From: an uncultured Lachnospiraceae bacterium
Lineage (GTDB): Bacteria > Bacillota_A > Clostridia > Lachnospirales > Lachnospiraceae
Direction of reading: 5' to 3'
Assembly (NCBI GenBank): GCA_902780985.1
Contig: CACZHN010000023.1
Location: forward strand, 1 to 25,671
Length of the DNA: 25,671 nucleotides
Part shown: piece by piece, positions 14,234 to 22,822 of the stretch
Position numbering within the stretch: the stretch's first letter is position 1
Layout of the letters: each line of letters opens with the position of its first letter
The notes under the pieces: generated by a model
Told to the model about the DNA's origin: nothing
What the model saw: only the letters and a program-made list of their open reading frames with translations
Databases searched by the model: none
Made by a program: the position numbers and the translations under genes

Positions 14234-14728
14234 CTATCTGTTATCTACTTTCTCAGGGTACATATCGTGCTCTGTAAGCCTCTTCCATGCAACCTCTTCC
14301 CACTTGGTTCCCGGCTTTCCGTAATTGCAGTACGGGTCGATGGATATACCGCCGCGCGGTGTGAACTTTCCCCATACCTCGATATACTTCGGATCCATAA
14401 GAGCGATAAGATCCTTCATGATCTTATTCATGCAGTCCTCATGGAAATCGCCGTGATTTCTGAAACTGAAGAGATACAGCTTGAGAGACTTGCTCTCAAC
14501 CATTCTCTCACCCGGAACATATGATATATAAACCGTCGCAAAATCCGGCTGTCCCGTGATAGGACAGAGGCTTGTAAATTCAGGACAGTTGAACTTTACA
14601 AAATAATCATTATCCGGATGCTTATTGATAAATGTCTCCAGCACCTCCGGTGCATAGTCCTGTGGGATTGCAGTCTTCTTGTTTCCCAGCAGTGTAATTC
14701 CTTCTTTTTCCAAATCTGTTCTGGACAT
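14234..14728 (-). CDS. queF: NADPH-dependent preQ0 reductase QueF
   Basis: 164 aa, the short single-domain (tunnel-fold, YkvM-type) form. The enzyme reduces the nitrile preQ0 to the amine preQ1 in queuosine synthesis. The catalytic Cys55 lies in [14 protein letters not shown] with Asp62 nearby, and the NADPH-binding QueF motif ESKSLKLY is at 78-85, followed by [11 protein letters not shown], which carries the conserved His/Glu residues. The C-terminal [11 protein letters not shown] is typical of the short form. GGAG with 6-nt spacing precedes the ATG at 14728. It lies 12 nt after addA and 10 nt before folC. Together with queH (6802-7488) it marks an organism that makes queuosine itself. Confidence 0.96.
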   Translation of the reverse strand: MSRTDLEKEGITLLGNKKTAIPQDYAPEVLETFINKHPDNDYFVKFNCPEFTSLCPITGQPDFATVYISYVPGERMVESKSLKLYLFSFRNHGDFHEDCMNKIMKDLIALMDPKYIEVWGKFTPRGGISIDPYCNYGKPGTKWEEVAWKRLTEHDMYPEKVDNR

Positions 14729-14740
14729 ATATATCTCCTT

Positions 14741-17700
14741 CTATTTGTCTAAATCAAGCTTCACAGGGCAGTTAACCTCTTCGTGAAGTTTAAAGCAATA
14801 AAATATTATACCATTTATTTTCGCATCTGTAATCCTTGAAAGTGAAAGAGCATATAATTCAAGCTGAACACTGTATCTGTCAATAAGCTCTTCTCCCTTT
14901 TTTACGTTATCGGTTTTGTAATCGATAAGGGTGATGGTCTTCTTTCCGTCCTCTCCTACTTCATAGAAGAAAGCATCCACGATTCCCTGAACAGTGATCA
15001 TGTCGTCATCAAATGATTCCTCGCTGTAACCCATTCCCGGAATCTCCGATGGCTTCATTCCCATCAGGAAAGACTTCTCTCTGTAGAGCATTCCCTTAGC
15101 TGCGGCATTCTTCATTCTTCTGAAGAGAGACTTCTCATCATCACTGTAGAAGCCCAGTACCATATCTTTTCTGAGATGCTTCCTGTCTTCATCCGTGAAG
15201 AAATTCTTCTTCATGATCCTGTCGATCTCCGCATCCAGATCATCTCTCGAATCTATCTTCGAATAATCCAGAAGTTCCATGATCTTATGTACCACGGTAC
15301 CTCTTCTGGTACCCGGATAAATGTCTTCTTTTTCAGGAACTTCAGGCTGCTCCGCGGTGATCCTTCTCGGGATAACGCCTTCCTCTTCGAGTTTGATCGT
15401 GTAGGCTCTCTCAATTCCGCTTACAGCCGCCTTAGAAGGCGCTGTAACGGCTTCCGGATAAGGATACCTGTAATTGTAAGGGTTATCTTCTTTTTTCGGT
15501 TTCTCGGCCTCTGCCTGCGCCACTTTTTCTTTCAGACGTTTATATGCTTCTTCCGGTTTAGCGGCTCTTTCTCCATCCTGTCTTCCGGTATATTCCGCAA
15601 TCAGATCTGTCTTCTTAAACATCTTCAATTCAAAATACTTATCGAATCCTTCAACATTAATTGCGGGAAGGATCATAAAAAGCATAGCTTTGATTCGAGG
15701 ATTTAATCCTAAATCGTAATGCAGTGTATCAAAAGGCTGTCCTGTTAATCCTGTTATGACAAGTCTCTCTTTTGCACGCGTCATAGCTACATAAAGAAGA
15801 CGCATTTCTTCAGCCATCGTTTCTCTTAATTGCATATCAATAAATATGTCTCTTTTAACACCTTCTCTTTTAACGCATATTCCGTTATCCAGTATCTCAT
15901 AACTGTCATGTGCCAATCCGTATTCCGGATCCATGATCACAGCCGTCTGCATATCCCGTAAATTAAAGCCATGTCCCGTTCTTGCCAAAATGACTACCGG
16001 ATACTCAAGACCTTTACTGCTGTGGATAGATGTAACGTGAACAACATTCCCGGCATCACTCTGAGCTTCGGCTTTTCCGAAATCTATATCGTGAACCCTG
16101 CATTTCTCCACATATCTCATAAAGTCAAACAAGCTTGTAAAACCTGACTTTTCAAATACTTCGGCACGATATCTCAGCATTCTGACATTAGCAAGTCGAA
16201 TCTCTCCCTCAGGCATAGAAGATACAAATATATCATATCCTGTGTCATCCAGTATCATATCTATCAGTTCCGCAATCGATATATATGATTTAACACTTTT
16301 CCACTTGTCAAACAGTGTTATGACCGCATCTAATTTCACGGCAACCCTGCGTAATTCATCATCGTCCGAATCTCTGTAGGCATTTGCAAAATCCAGACAC
16401 ATATCATACATATATCTTCTTCTGAGCGGTCTTCTGGTCATCACCAGTGCCAGCTCAGGCTCTGTCATCTTTCCTATTTCGGAAAGAAGAACCGATGTAA
16501 AAGGAATATCCTGTCTGGAATTATCTATAACTGCCAATACTCCCAGAAGAGTCATTATCTCAGCCGCATCAAAGTACCCCGAATTGCTGTCCAGCTTTAC
16601 GGGAATTCCCATATTGGTCAGCACATCCACCATAGGTTCGGTTCCCGACACGGTTCTCATTAAGATCGTAATATCTCCGAAATTGTATTTTTTTCCTGAG
16701 GCGTCACTTCCGTTTACAAACTCAAGAATTCTTTTACCTATCATAAAAGCTTCTGCTTCGTCCGAAGATATCAGATCAAGAGATTTTACCTGTTCATCCT
16801 CTTCCTCATCTTCGTCTTCCGATTCTTTTTCCTGCACCGCATCTCTATCCTTTTCAAAATTCGTCATAAGAATCAATTCCGGTCGAATCGTTTTTTCTTC
16901 AGGATTCTCCTGCTCACCTTCCTTTTTCTCAGGTGCATTCAGTTTGGCATCATCATCATATTCAATACCGCCTAATTCTTTTGTCATCAGCATACTGAAT
17001 ATAAAGTTTGTCGCATCAAGGATTTCTTTTCCGGATCTGTAATTTGTATTAAGGTTCAGAAGTATTCCGTCTCCGTCTTCTCTTGCATAATTTTCACTCT
17101 TATCCATAAAGAGTTTCGGTTTTGCAAGTCTGAACCTGTATATGCTCTGCTTTACATCTCCTACCATGAATATATTGCAGGCACGGCCTTCATCATCACG
17201 TCTTGCTACGGAATTCAGTATTTCTTCCTGAAGATCGTTACTGTCCTGATATTCATCAATATAAATATATCTGTATCTGTCTCTGAGTTCTACGGCAGCA
17301 GGTGTCAGTTCTCCCGTTTCCGAATCACGTAAAACTCTGTATGCGAAATGAGCTATATCTCCGAATTCAAACCGTTTATTTCTCTTCTTTTCTTCAATCA
17401 GTCTCTCTGCAAACTTCTCCGTATAGTCAATCAGGCTAAGAGTAATCCAACGGTTCCTCTCCTGCTCATCTATGATCTTATCCATATCGGGAAGCTTCTG
17501 AAACACCTTCTTAATATAGTTTCTGAACTCCGCATAATACGAAGTCTCAGGTCCGAACGCTTCTACGCAGGCAGACTTCTTGGTAAATGTTTTCATTTTT
17601 TCATTTGCTGCGATACGCATTTCTTTTAAGTCTTTACCCAGACTTATATTTCTTACATACTCTATATCCGCATCTATAACCTGCATCATATTATCTGCAA

Positions 17701-18436
17701 GTTTTTCCAATTCCGTCCCCTTGAAAGCAGCATAAAACTCTTTTGCCTTCTCTAGCTTTAGTATCGTATTTTCCGCAATATTCATTATCTGTTCGACAAG
17801 TTTCTTCACCCACGTAAGCTTTTTTATCTTACTTCCGGATGCCCTTGCCTGATCTCTGACATACTCAAAAAACTTATGCTCATCCGCATGACTTTGAGAA
17901 ACCTTGTATATTACGAAAATTGTATCTCGAAGAAAACTGTCATCTATTCCTTTTTTCATAAAAATGCCGGAGAGCTTTGAAAAATTCTCATCTTCCTTAT
18001 ACCAGTTTTCAAAGCATTCATCCAGGATGTCTTCCTGGAGCATCTTAGCTTCCTGAGCATCATAAAAATCGTATGCGGGATCTATTCCGATACGGCTGAA
18101 ATTTTCTTTTACAACACGATTACAGAAGCTGTCGATTGTTGTTATATCCGCATTCTCAGCCAAGGAAAGCTGTTTGACCATATGAGGATTTCCTCCGTCC
18201 TCACAGATCTTTTCAAGAGCTTTTATAATCTTTGTCTTCATTTGTGCTGCAGCCGCACGGGTAAAAGTAACCACCAGAAGCTCATCTATACCGCATCTTT
18301 TCTCCGTAACACTTCTAATGATTCTCTCAACCAATACCGCTGTTTTACCGGAGCCGGCAGCTGCCGATACCAATATATTCCTGTCATCTTTAAGACTTTC
18401 CAGAACCTTTAATTGTGCTTTGTTCCAATCTGTCAT
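14741..18436 (-). CDS. addA: ATP-dependent helicase/nuclease subunit A
   Basis: 1231 aa, normal for AddA. It is the UvrD-like helicase and 3'-strand nuclease half of AddAB, which resects double-strand breaks for RecA loading. Walker A is SAAAGSGKT (24-32), the DExx motif is IDEYQDS (about 393-399), and later helicase motifs include NLNTNYRSGKEILDA, VVHVTSIHSSKGLEYPVV and LLYVAMTRAKERL. The C-terminal RecB-like nuclease has GTVVHKIMELL, the catalytic LIDYKTDNV (about 1172) and QLELYALSL. A very acidic stretch near residue 535 (ESEDEDEEEDEQ) is a low-complexity loop, probably the species-variable part of domain 1B/2B. The ATG at 18436 lies inside addB (47-nt overlap). Confidence 0.97.
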   Translation of the reverse strand: MTDWNKAQLKVLESLKDDRNILVSAAAGSGKTAVLVERIIRSVTEKRCGIDELLVVTFTRAAAAQMKTKIIKALEKICEDGGNPHMVKQLSLAENADITTIDSFCNRVVKENFSRIGIDPAYDFYDAQEAKMLQEDILDECFENWYKEDENFSKLSGIFMKKGIDDSFLRDTIFVIYKVSQSHADEHKFFEYVRDQARASGSKIKKLTWVKKLVEQIMNIAENTILKLEKAKEFYAAFKGTELEKLADNMMQVIDADIEYVRNISLGKDLKEMRIAANEKMKTFTKKSACVEAFGPETSYYAEFRNYIKKVFQKLPDMDKIIDEQERNRWITLSLIDYTEKFAERLIEEKKRNKRFEFGDIAHFAYRVLRDSETGELTPAAVELRDRYRYIYIDEYQDSNDLQEEILNSVARRDDEGRACNIFMVGDVKQSIYRFRLAKPKLFMDKSENYAREDGDGILLNLNTNYRSGKEILDATNFIFSMLMTKELGGIEYDDDAKLNAPEKKEGEQENPEEKTIRPELILMTNFEKDRDAVQEKESEDEDEEEDEQVKSLDLISSDEAEAFMIGKRILEFVNGSDASGKKYNFGDITILMRTVSGTEPMVDVLTNMGIPVKLDSNSGYFDAAEIMTLLGVLAVIDNSRQDIPFTSVLLSEIGKMTEPELALVMTRRPLRRRYMYDMCLDFANAYRDSDDDELRRVAVKLDAVITLFDKWKSVKSYISIAELIDMILDDTGYDIFVSSMPEGEIRLANVRMLRYRAEVFEKSGFTSLFDFMRYVEKCRVHDIDFGKAEAQSDAGNVVHVTSIHSSKGLEYPVVILARTGHGFNLRDMQTAVIMDPEYGLAHDSYEILDNGICVKREGVKRDIFIDMQLRETMAEEMRLLYVAMTRAKERLVITGLTGQPFDTLHYDLGLNPRIKAMLFMILPAINVEGFDKYFELKMFKKTDLIAEYTGRQDGERAAKPEEAYKRLKEKVAQAEAEKPKKEDNPYNYRYPYPEAVTAPSKAAVSGIERAYTIKLEEEGVIPRRITAEQPEVPEKEDIYPGTRRGTVVHKIMELLDYSKIDSRDDLDAEIDRIMKKNFFTDEDRKHLRKDMVLGFYSDDEKSLFRRMKNAAAKGMLYREKSFLMGMKPSEIPGMGYSEESFDDDMITVQGIVDAFFYEVGEDGKKTITLIDYKTDNVKKGEELIDRYSVQLELYALSLSRITDAKINGIIFYCFKLHEEVNCPVKLDLDK

Positions 18437-21400
18437 ATTGAGACCTTTCCTCTATATTATCTGTTATACGTGCTATGGTTTCTATTGAGCTTTCCGCATC
18501 ATCCGGAATGTACTTGACCTTTCCGCCGTAATTTCCGAATCTGCAGATCTGCCTGTAATCGCAGTAAGTACATCTGACTTTTCCGCCTCGTCCCATTCTG
18601 ATCGGGTTTTTACTTATATCTCCACCCAATATCTGTTCGGTCAATTCTGCCATTTTGTTTCTTCCGAACTTTCCGAGACCTTCCATCTGTTTTGTAACCA
18701 TCACCGATGTAGACTTTGAATATGTATTGGCACTTCGTCCGCCATCCAGTGACAATACCGTTCCCTTTCCGATAGCACCGGTTTCATCAACTATTCCTTC
18801 TTCCTGAAGTTCGGTTATCCTATGTTTTTCAGGATCATCTATATTTATTCCGCCGTTCAGTCTCAGCTGCTGTAACTGCGACTTTTCGGCAGCAGCAGCT
18901 TCATCTCCGTTCGCCGATTCAAGAACCTTATCCGTGAGTCTGATCTCCGGATTGGAAACATGATAATAGTACATACCTGCCGGTATAACACTCTTATCTT
19001 TATATTCTCTTTTTAATATTTCACTGATTATATCCATATATACCGACAACTGAAGATCCAGTCCCTGTTCGATACGTTTTGGATCAAATTTTTTCTCACC
19101 TGTCTTATAATCTATGATTCGGAAAATCCTCTCATCTTCCGTGTCATAAATATCCATTCTGTCTATCTTTCCGTTTACCGTTATCGGAACCTTCTCTCCA
19201 TCCGGTCTGAATACATTAAATGTAGCCGAAAAAGTCTGTTCAAACGACTCCGGAAGAAGACTTCCCTTTCCGATATGGTATCTCATAGTCTTCATCGTTC
19301 TGACCATGATGCTATATAATTCCGATCTTACCAGATCATTCTTTCCCTTATCTCGTTCTGTCTCATCTCTGAAGAACTCGTTTTCGGAAAGTGCCTGATC
19401 CAGTGATTCCTTGGAAATCTTTTCCAGTGAAACATCTTTTATCTTTTTCCAGTCATTATAGAAAAGATCTTTTACGGTCTCTCCCGCCAGCTCCAGTGCC
19501 CTGTGAAGGATATTACCCACATCAAGGCTGTCCAGCTGTTTCTCCTCACGCGGAGAAAGTTTAAGAATGTATCTTAAGAAATACGAATAAGGGCATCCCG
19601 CATAGCTTTCCATCTTTGATACGGATATCTCAAGTTTCAGGTCCTTCATGATATCCTGAGGAAGCTGCTCTGCCTTATTACTGTAAAGCACCGCCCTGTC
19701 ATCAAAATCAAAACATTCCGGATCCTGATTCCTGAACGCCGCTATATCATTTATTTCCGATGTAAATCTTTCTTCTGTTTCAAGCTCGGCAATATTTCTG
19801 TCTCTCAGCATTCCCATTGCATTTCTTATGCTGCCCGTGAAGTAATATATATCCGTTGCCCTGGTTCCGTTAAAAGGTTTCGGAGTCTTTCTTACTGTTT
19901 CAAGCTGTGGGAATAGTCTCTTTATACGTCCGAGAATATACGACATCTCCATAGCCTTGCCGTCTCTTCCCGTATCAGCATAGGAAAGCACCAGCTTCTT
20001 CTCCGGTTTTGTCAGCATCTGATATATATAAAACTGCTCCATATAACTCTGAATCTTGTCATTCGGCGCGAGCTTCTTCGTTATTCCGTTATCCGCAAAG
20101 AGTGCTTCTATCCTGTCCTTATCTCTGTCGGAAAGAAGCTTTCCGCCGGAAGAAACCGCAGGAAGGATTCCTTCATTCATGTTAATGAAGTATATGGTCT
20201 TAACACGGTTCAGACGGCTTCTTTCACAATCCGCAACCGTAACGGAATCAAGCGTAGGCGGAATAACGCCCAGTTTCATATCCTCTGTTCCGGAGGAAAT
20301 GATCTCCAGATAATCATGAATGCTTATCTCTTCATATCCCAGCATCTCATCCATGCTGTCAAACATAGAACAAAGCTTTCCGTAAAGAGCTTTCATTGCA
20401 TTTGCTTCAGCAGGCTTTCCGAGTCTTTCGTATACTCCGACGGTTTCTTCTATCTTCTTCTCATAATCCAGCTTTTCCGCGGACATCATAGTTCTTAAAG
20501 CCTGAGTTATCTTTGAAACGCTTTCGGACTTTTTGTCCAGTTCAAGCATAGGTGCAAGAAGATCCATGACAGCCGCTCTTGCTTTCTCGCAATTCGCATA
20601 GTCATCCGCTATCTCATCTTTTAATTCTTCCGGTAAAGAATCTCTGGATACTTCAATGGTCTTCTCCCATATCTTTCTGCCTCTGATACCATGTCTCAGG
20701 CAGTGATTTTCAAGCACATCAAGAGCTCCGGATATATCATCTCCCACAAGTCCGAGTTTGATAAATCCGAATACACTGTCGTAATTAAAATCTTTATCTA
20801 TTATCTGAAGCAGCTTTATAAGTCCTTCTGTATAAGGATTCTTTCCGATGCTCTTGGACTGATCCATGAATACGGGAATTCCGTAATCTCTGAATACACC
20901 TTCCGCATAAGCAGTGAGTCCGTTCATATCTCCGGTTACTACGGCAAAGTCCTTAAATCTGGCTCCCTGTCTTACCTGCCTCAGGATATCCTCTGCTACA
21001 ACTCTGATCTCCGTCACCTGATCATCCGATCTCCAGATTTCAATATCATCAGGCACTCCCGCATACTCTCTGATAGGGAATCTGAATATTCCTCTTTCGA
21101 GATGTGCAAGTCCCGATCCCGGTTCAAATCTGGAGAGATCCGTCTCTCGTTCATAATACTTTATGATAGGCGCGGAACCCAGGATTTCTATAAGTGTTTT
21201 ATAGGTTGTATAACTCTGATAAAAAAGCTCGTGCTCCTTTATCTCTTTGCCCGACTTTATATCCGCACCTTCCATTGTGAGACCGAATATAAGTTTGTCG
21301 GCTCTTTCGTTAAGTCCGCGAATGATATCGAACTGATCCGGAGTAAAGCCTCTGAACTCATCAAAGACTATAACGGCTCCGTCAACTATACTCTTTACGG

Positions 21401-22004
21401 ACTTATCCTGAAGACACTGAGCAAATATCTTCATTCTCTCCTCCGGAAGTTCCGCTCCCGAATTCCAGAGAAATCTTACTCTTATCTCTTCATAAATGAG
21501 TTTTATATCACTAAGCTTATCGGAAAGCGTATCCGAACCCTGTTCCTTCAGCTTCTCCGAAATAAGCTTGATATCTTCCAATGTAATTCCGAACTGAAGA
21601 AGCTCCGATATAAGCGACTTCGCCTGGCTTATGAATCCCTTCTTATCGATGCTTCCGCCGTATACTTTCATGAGGTCCGCAACCTTGGAGCAGGCTGCTC
21701 TTACCATCATGCTTCGCTCGAACTCTTCCAGAACGCGGCCCGAAGGTACATCGTATTCTTCGAATATTCTGAATGCCAGTCTGGACATTCCCAGAATATC
21801 CACGTTAAGAAGTCCGGATATTCCGAACAGTTCACTGTTCAGTCTGAGGAGTCTTTTTTCAAAAGCACTGGCAGACTGATCCGGTACGATAAGAAGATAA
21901 TTCTTATCCGGATTTTTATAGGCTTCTTCCAGCAGATAGCGTGAAAGCGCCGCGGATTTTCCCGAGCCCGAAGGCCCTATATATAATTCATTCTGAGCTC
22001 TCAT
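18390..22004 (-). CDS. addB: ATP-dependent helicase/deoxyribonuclease subunit B
   Basis: 1204 aa from the ATG at 22004, with AAGGAG just upstream. An in-frame GTG at 22040 has no ribosome site and lies in the opposing gene's promoter. AddB partners AddA: an N-terminal inactive-helicase-like region with Walker A GPSGSGKS (10-17), a Chi-recognition middle region, and a C-terminal nuclease with IIDYKTGEKKFDP (about 964). The four Cys of the iron-sulfur staple are visible: one in GCPYSYFLRYIL (about 801) and three in CTYCDYRQIC (about 1143-1152). The stop lies 47 nt inside addA, so the two are translated as a coupled pair. It is the first gene of the long operon. Confidence 0.96.
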   Translation of the reverse strand: MRAQNELYIGPSGSGKSAALSRYLLEEAYKNPDKNYLLIVPDQSASAFEKRLLRLNSELFGISGLLNVDILGMSRLAFRIFEEYDVPSGRVLEEFERSMMVRAACSKVADLMKVYGGSIDKKGFISQAKSLISELLQFGITLEDIKLISEKLKEQGSDTLSDKLSDIKLIYEEIRVRFLWNSGAELPEERMKIFAQCLQDKSVKSIVDGAVIVFDEFRGFTPDQFDIIRGLNERADKLIFGLTMEGADIKSGKEIKEHELFYQSYTTYKTLIEILGSAPIIKYYERETDLSRFEPGSGLAHLERGIFRFPIREYAGVPDDIEIWRSDDQVTEIRVVAEDILRQVRQGARFKDFAVVTGDMNGLTAYAEGVFRDYGIPVFMDQSKSIGKNPYTEGLIKLLQIIDKDFNYDSVFGFIKLGLVGDDISGALDVLENHCLRHGIRGRKIWEKTIEVSRDSLPEELKDEIADDYANCEKARAAVMDLLAPMLELDKKSESVSKITQALRTMMSAEKLDYEKKIEETVGVYERLGKPAEANAMKALYGKLCSMFDSMDEMLGYEEISIHDYLEIISSGTEDMKLGVIPPTLDSVTVADCERSRLNRVKTIYFINMNEGILPAVSSGGKLLSDRDKDRIEALFADNGITKKLAPNDKIQSYMEQFYIYQMLTKPEKKLVLSYADTGRDGKAMEMSYILGRIKRLFPQLETVRKTPKPFNGTRATDIYYFTGSIRNAMGMLRDRNIAELETEERFTSEINDIAAFRNQDPECFDFDDRAVLYSNKAEQLPQDIMKDLKLEISVSKMESYAGCPYSYFLRYILKLSPREEKQLDSLDVGNILHRALELAGETVKDLFYNDWKKIKDVSLEKISKESLDQALSENEFFRDETERDKGKNDLVRSELYSIMVRTMKTMRYHIGKGSLLPESFEQTFSATFNVFRPDGEKVPITVNGKIDRMDIYDTEDERIFRIIDYKTGEKKFDPKRIEQGLDLQLSVYMDIISEILKREYKDKSVIPAGMYYYHVSNPEIRLTDKVLESANGDEAAAAEKSQLQQLRLNGGINIDDPEKHRITELQEEGIVDETGAIGKGTVLSLDGGRSANTYSKSTSVMVTKQMEGLGKFGRNKMAELTEQILGGDISKNPIRMGRGGKVRCTYCDYRQICRFGNYGGKVKYIPDDAESSIETIARITDNIEERSQYDRLEQSTIKGSGKS

Positions 22005-22033
22005 AAAACTCCTTCTGTAAATACATTTGTCTT

Positions 22034-22062
22034 TTGACACATATGGATTAAGTGGCTATAAT
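22034..22062 (+). promoter_or_regulatory. Perfect-consensus sigma-A promoter of the phosphoribosyltransferase-like gene
   Basis: TTGACA (22034-22039), exactly 17 bp, then TATAAT (22057-22062): no mismatch to consensus. The start is predicted near 22069, with a leader of about 55 nt. It overlaps the region upstream of addB on the other strand. A weak minus-strand -10 (TATTAT near 22058) suggests that the addB promoter shares the same space, so the two could interfere. Confidence 0.88.
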
Positions 22063-22123
22063 ATATGAGTGAACTTTGTTACTAAATTACAGCTTAGGTT
22101 TAAAGCGGAAAAGGGGGATTGCA

Positions 22124-22762
22124 ATGCAAACTTTCAAGGTTGATTCACCGTATAACAATCAAATCAAACTCAAGGTAACCCAGGGACATTTTGCAACAAC
22201 ATCATCACATATTAACTATTACATAGACCTTACCACACTCAAGGCTCGTTCAAGCGAAGCTAAGGCTGTTGCAAAGTCTATGTCATCTGAGTATATTGCT
22301 TCCTCAGTTATAGATACCATCGTTTGTCTTGACGGTACTGAGGTTATCGGAGCATATCTCGCAGATGAGCTTACCGCTTCGGGAATTGTCAGCATGAACC
22401 AGCACGGTACCATGTATGTTATCACTCCTGAGATCAACTCAGTTGGTCAGCTCACATTCAGAGATAACGTTATTCCGATGATCCATTCAAAGCACGTTCT
22501 GCTTCTTCTTGCAACAGCAACTACAGGACGTACAGTCGAGCAGGCTGTTGAGTGTATCACATATTACGGCGGTAACATCTCCGGTATATCCGCTATCTTC
22601 TCGGCAGCGGAAGAAATATCCGGACATGAAGTACATTCAATCTTCCATCAGAATGATATCGAAGGATATACTTCATATTCATCACATAACTGTCCGCTCT
22701 GCCAGTCAGGCGTTAAACTTGACGGTCTTGTATCAGCCGGCGGTTATTCCGAAATCCGTTAA
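22124..22762 (+). CDS. Phosphoribosyltransferase-fold protein (orotate PRTase-like)
   Basis: 212 aa from the ATG at 22124. AAGGGGG ending 6 nt before it is the ribosome site; an upstream TTG at 22076 is rejected. The order of elements matches type I phosphoribosyltransferases: IDTIVCLDGTEVIGAYLADEL (64-84), then the PRPP loop region LLLLATATTGRTVEQAVE (126-143), where TATTGRT stands for the usual DDVxTTGxT. The two acidic residues normally before the loop are missing, which puts catalysis in doubt. The C-terminus has a CPLC pair (190-193) and a Leu-Asp-rich tail, perhaps a metal or redox site. Related uncharacterised proteins occur in Lachnospiraceae. It could salvage a base, bind a nucleotide as a regulator, or be inactive. 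The very strong promoter suggests abundant protein. Confidence 0.75.
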   Translation: MQTFKVDSPYNNQIKLKVTQGHFATTSSHINYYIDLTTLKARSSEAKAVAKSMSSEYIASSVIDTIVCLDGTEVIGAYLADELTASGIVSMNQHGTMYVITPEINSVGQLTFRDNVIPMIHSKHVLLLLATATTGRTVEQAVECITYYGGNISGISAIFSAAEEISGHEVHSIFHQNDIEGYTSYSSHNCPLCQSGVKLDGLVSAGGYSEIR

Positions 22763-22773
22763 TTTAAAACTTA

Positions 22774-22804
22774 AGCCCCTGATTTACTCAGGGGCTATTT
22801 TTTT
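22774..22804 (+). terminator. Terminator between convergent PRTase-like gene and trkH
   Basis: AGCCCCTGA (22774-22782) pairs perfectly with TCAGGGGCT (22788-22796) around a 5-nt loop, followed by A and seven T (22798-22804). It is strong on the plus strand. On the minus strand the stem is followed by a broken T-rich run, so it may also serve trkH. Confidence 0.92.
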
Positions 22805-22822
22805 GTAGATATTACTCTGCTT

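Noticed and set aside
15600..18430. Apparent change to more AT-rich codons in the N-terminal two thirds of addA, as a sign of transfer
   Set aside because: The impression is weak and could not be quantified by eye; the protein is continuous and canonical.
20691..21944. Long plus-strand open frame of 417 codons
   Set aside because: It is antisense to addB, whose frame is fully supported by motifs. The translated antisense is rich in Ser, Tyr, Arg and Ile without any domain, and no ribosome site fits.
22005..22040. GTG start for addB at 22040, adding 12 residues
   Set aside because: No ribosome site; the region contains the -35 box of the opposing promoter, and family similarity starts at the ATG at 22004, which has AAGGAG upstream.
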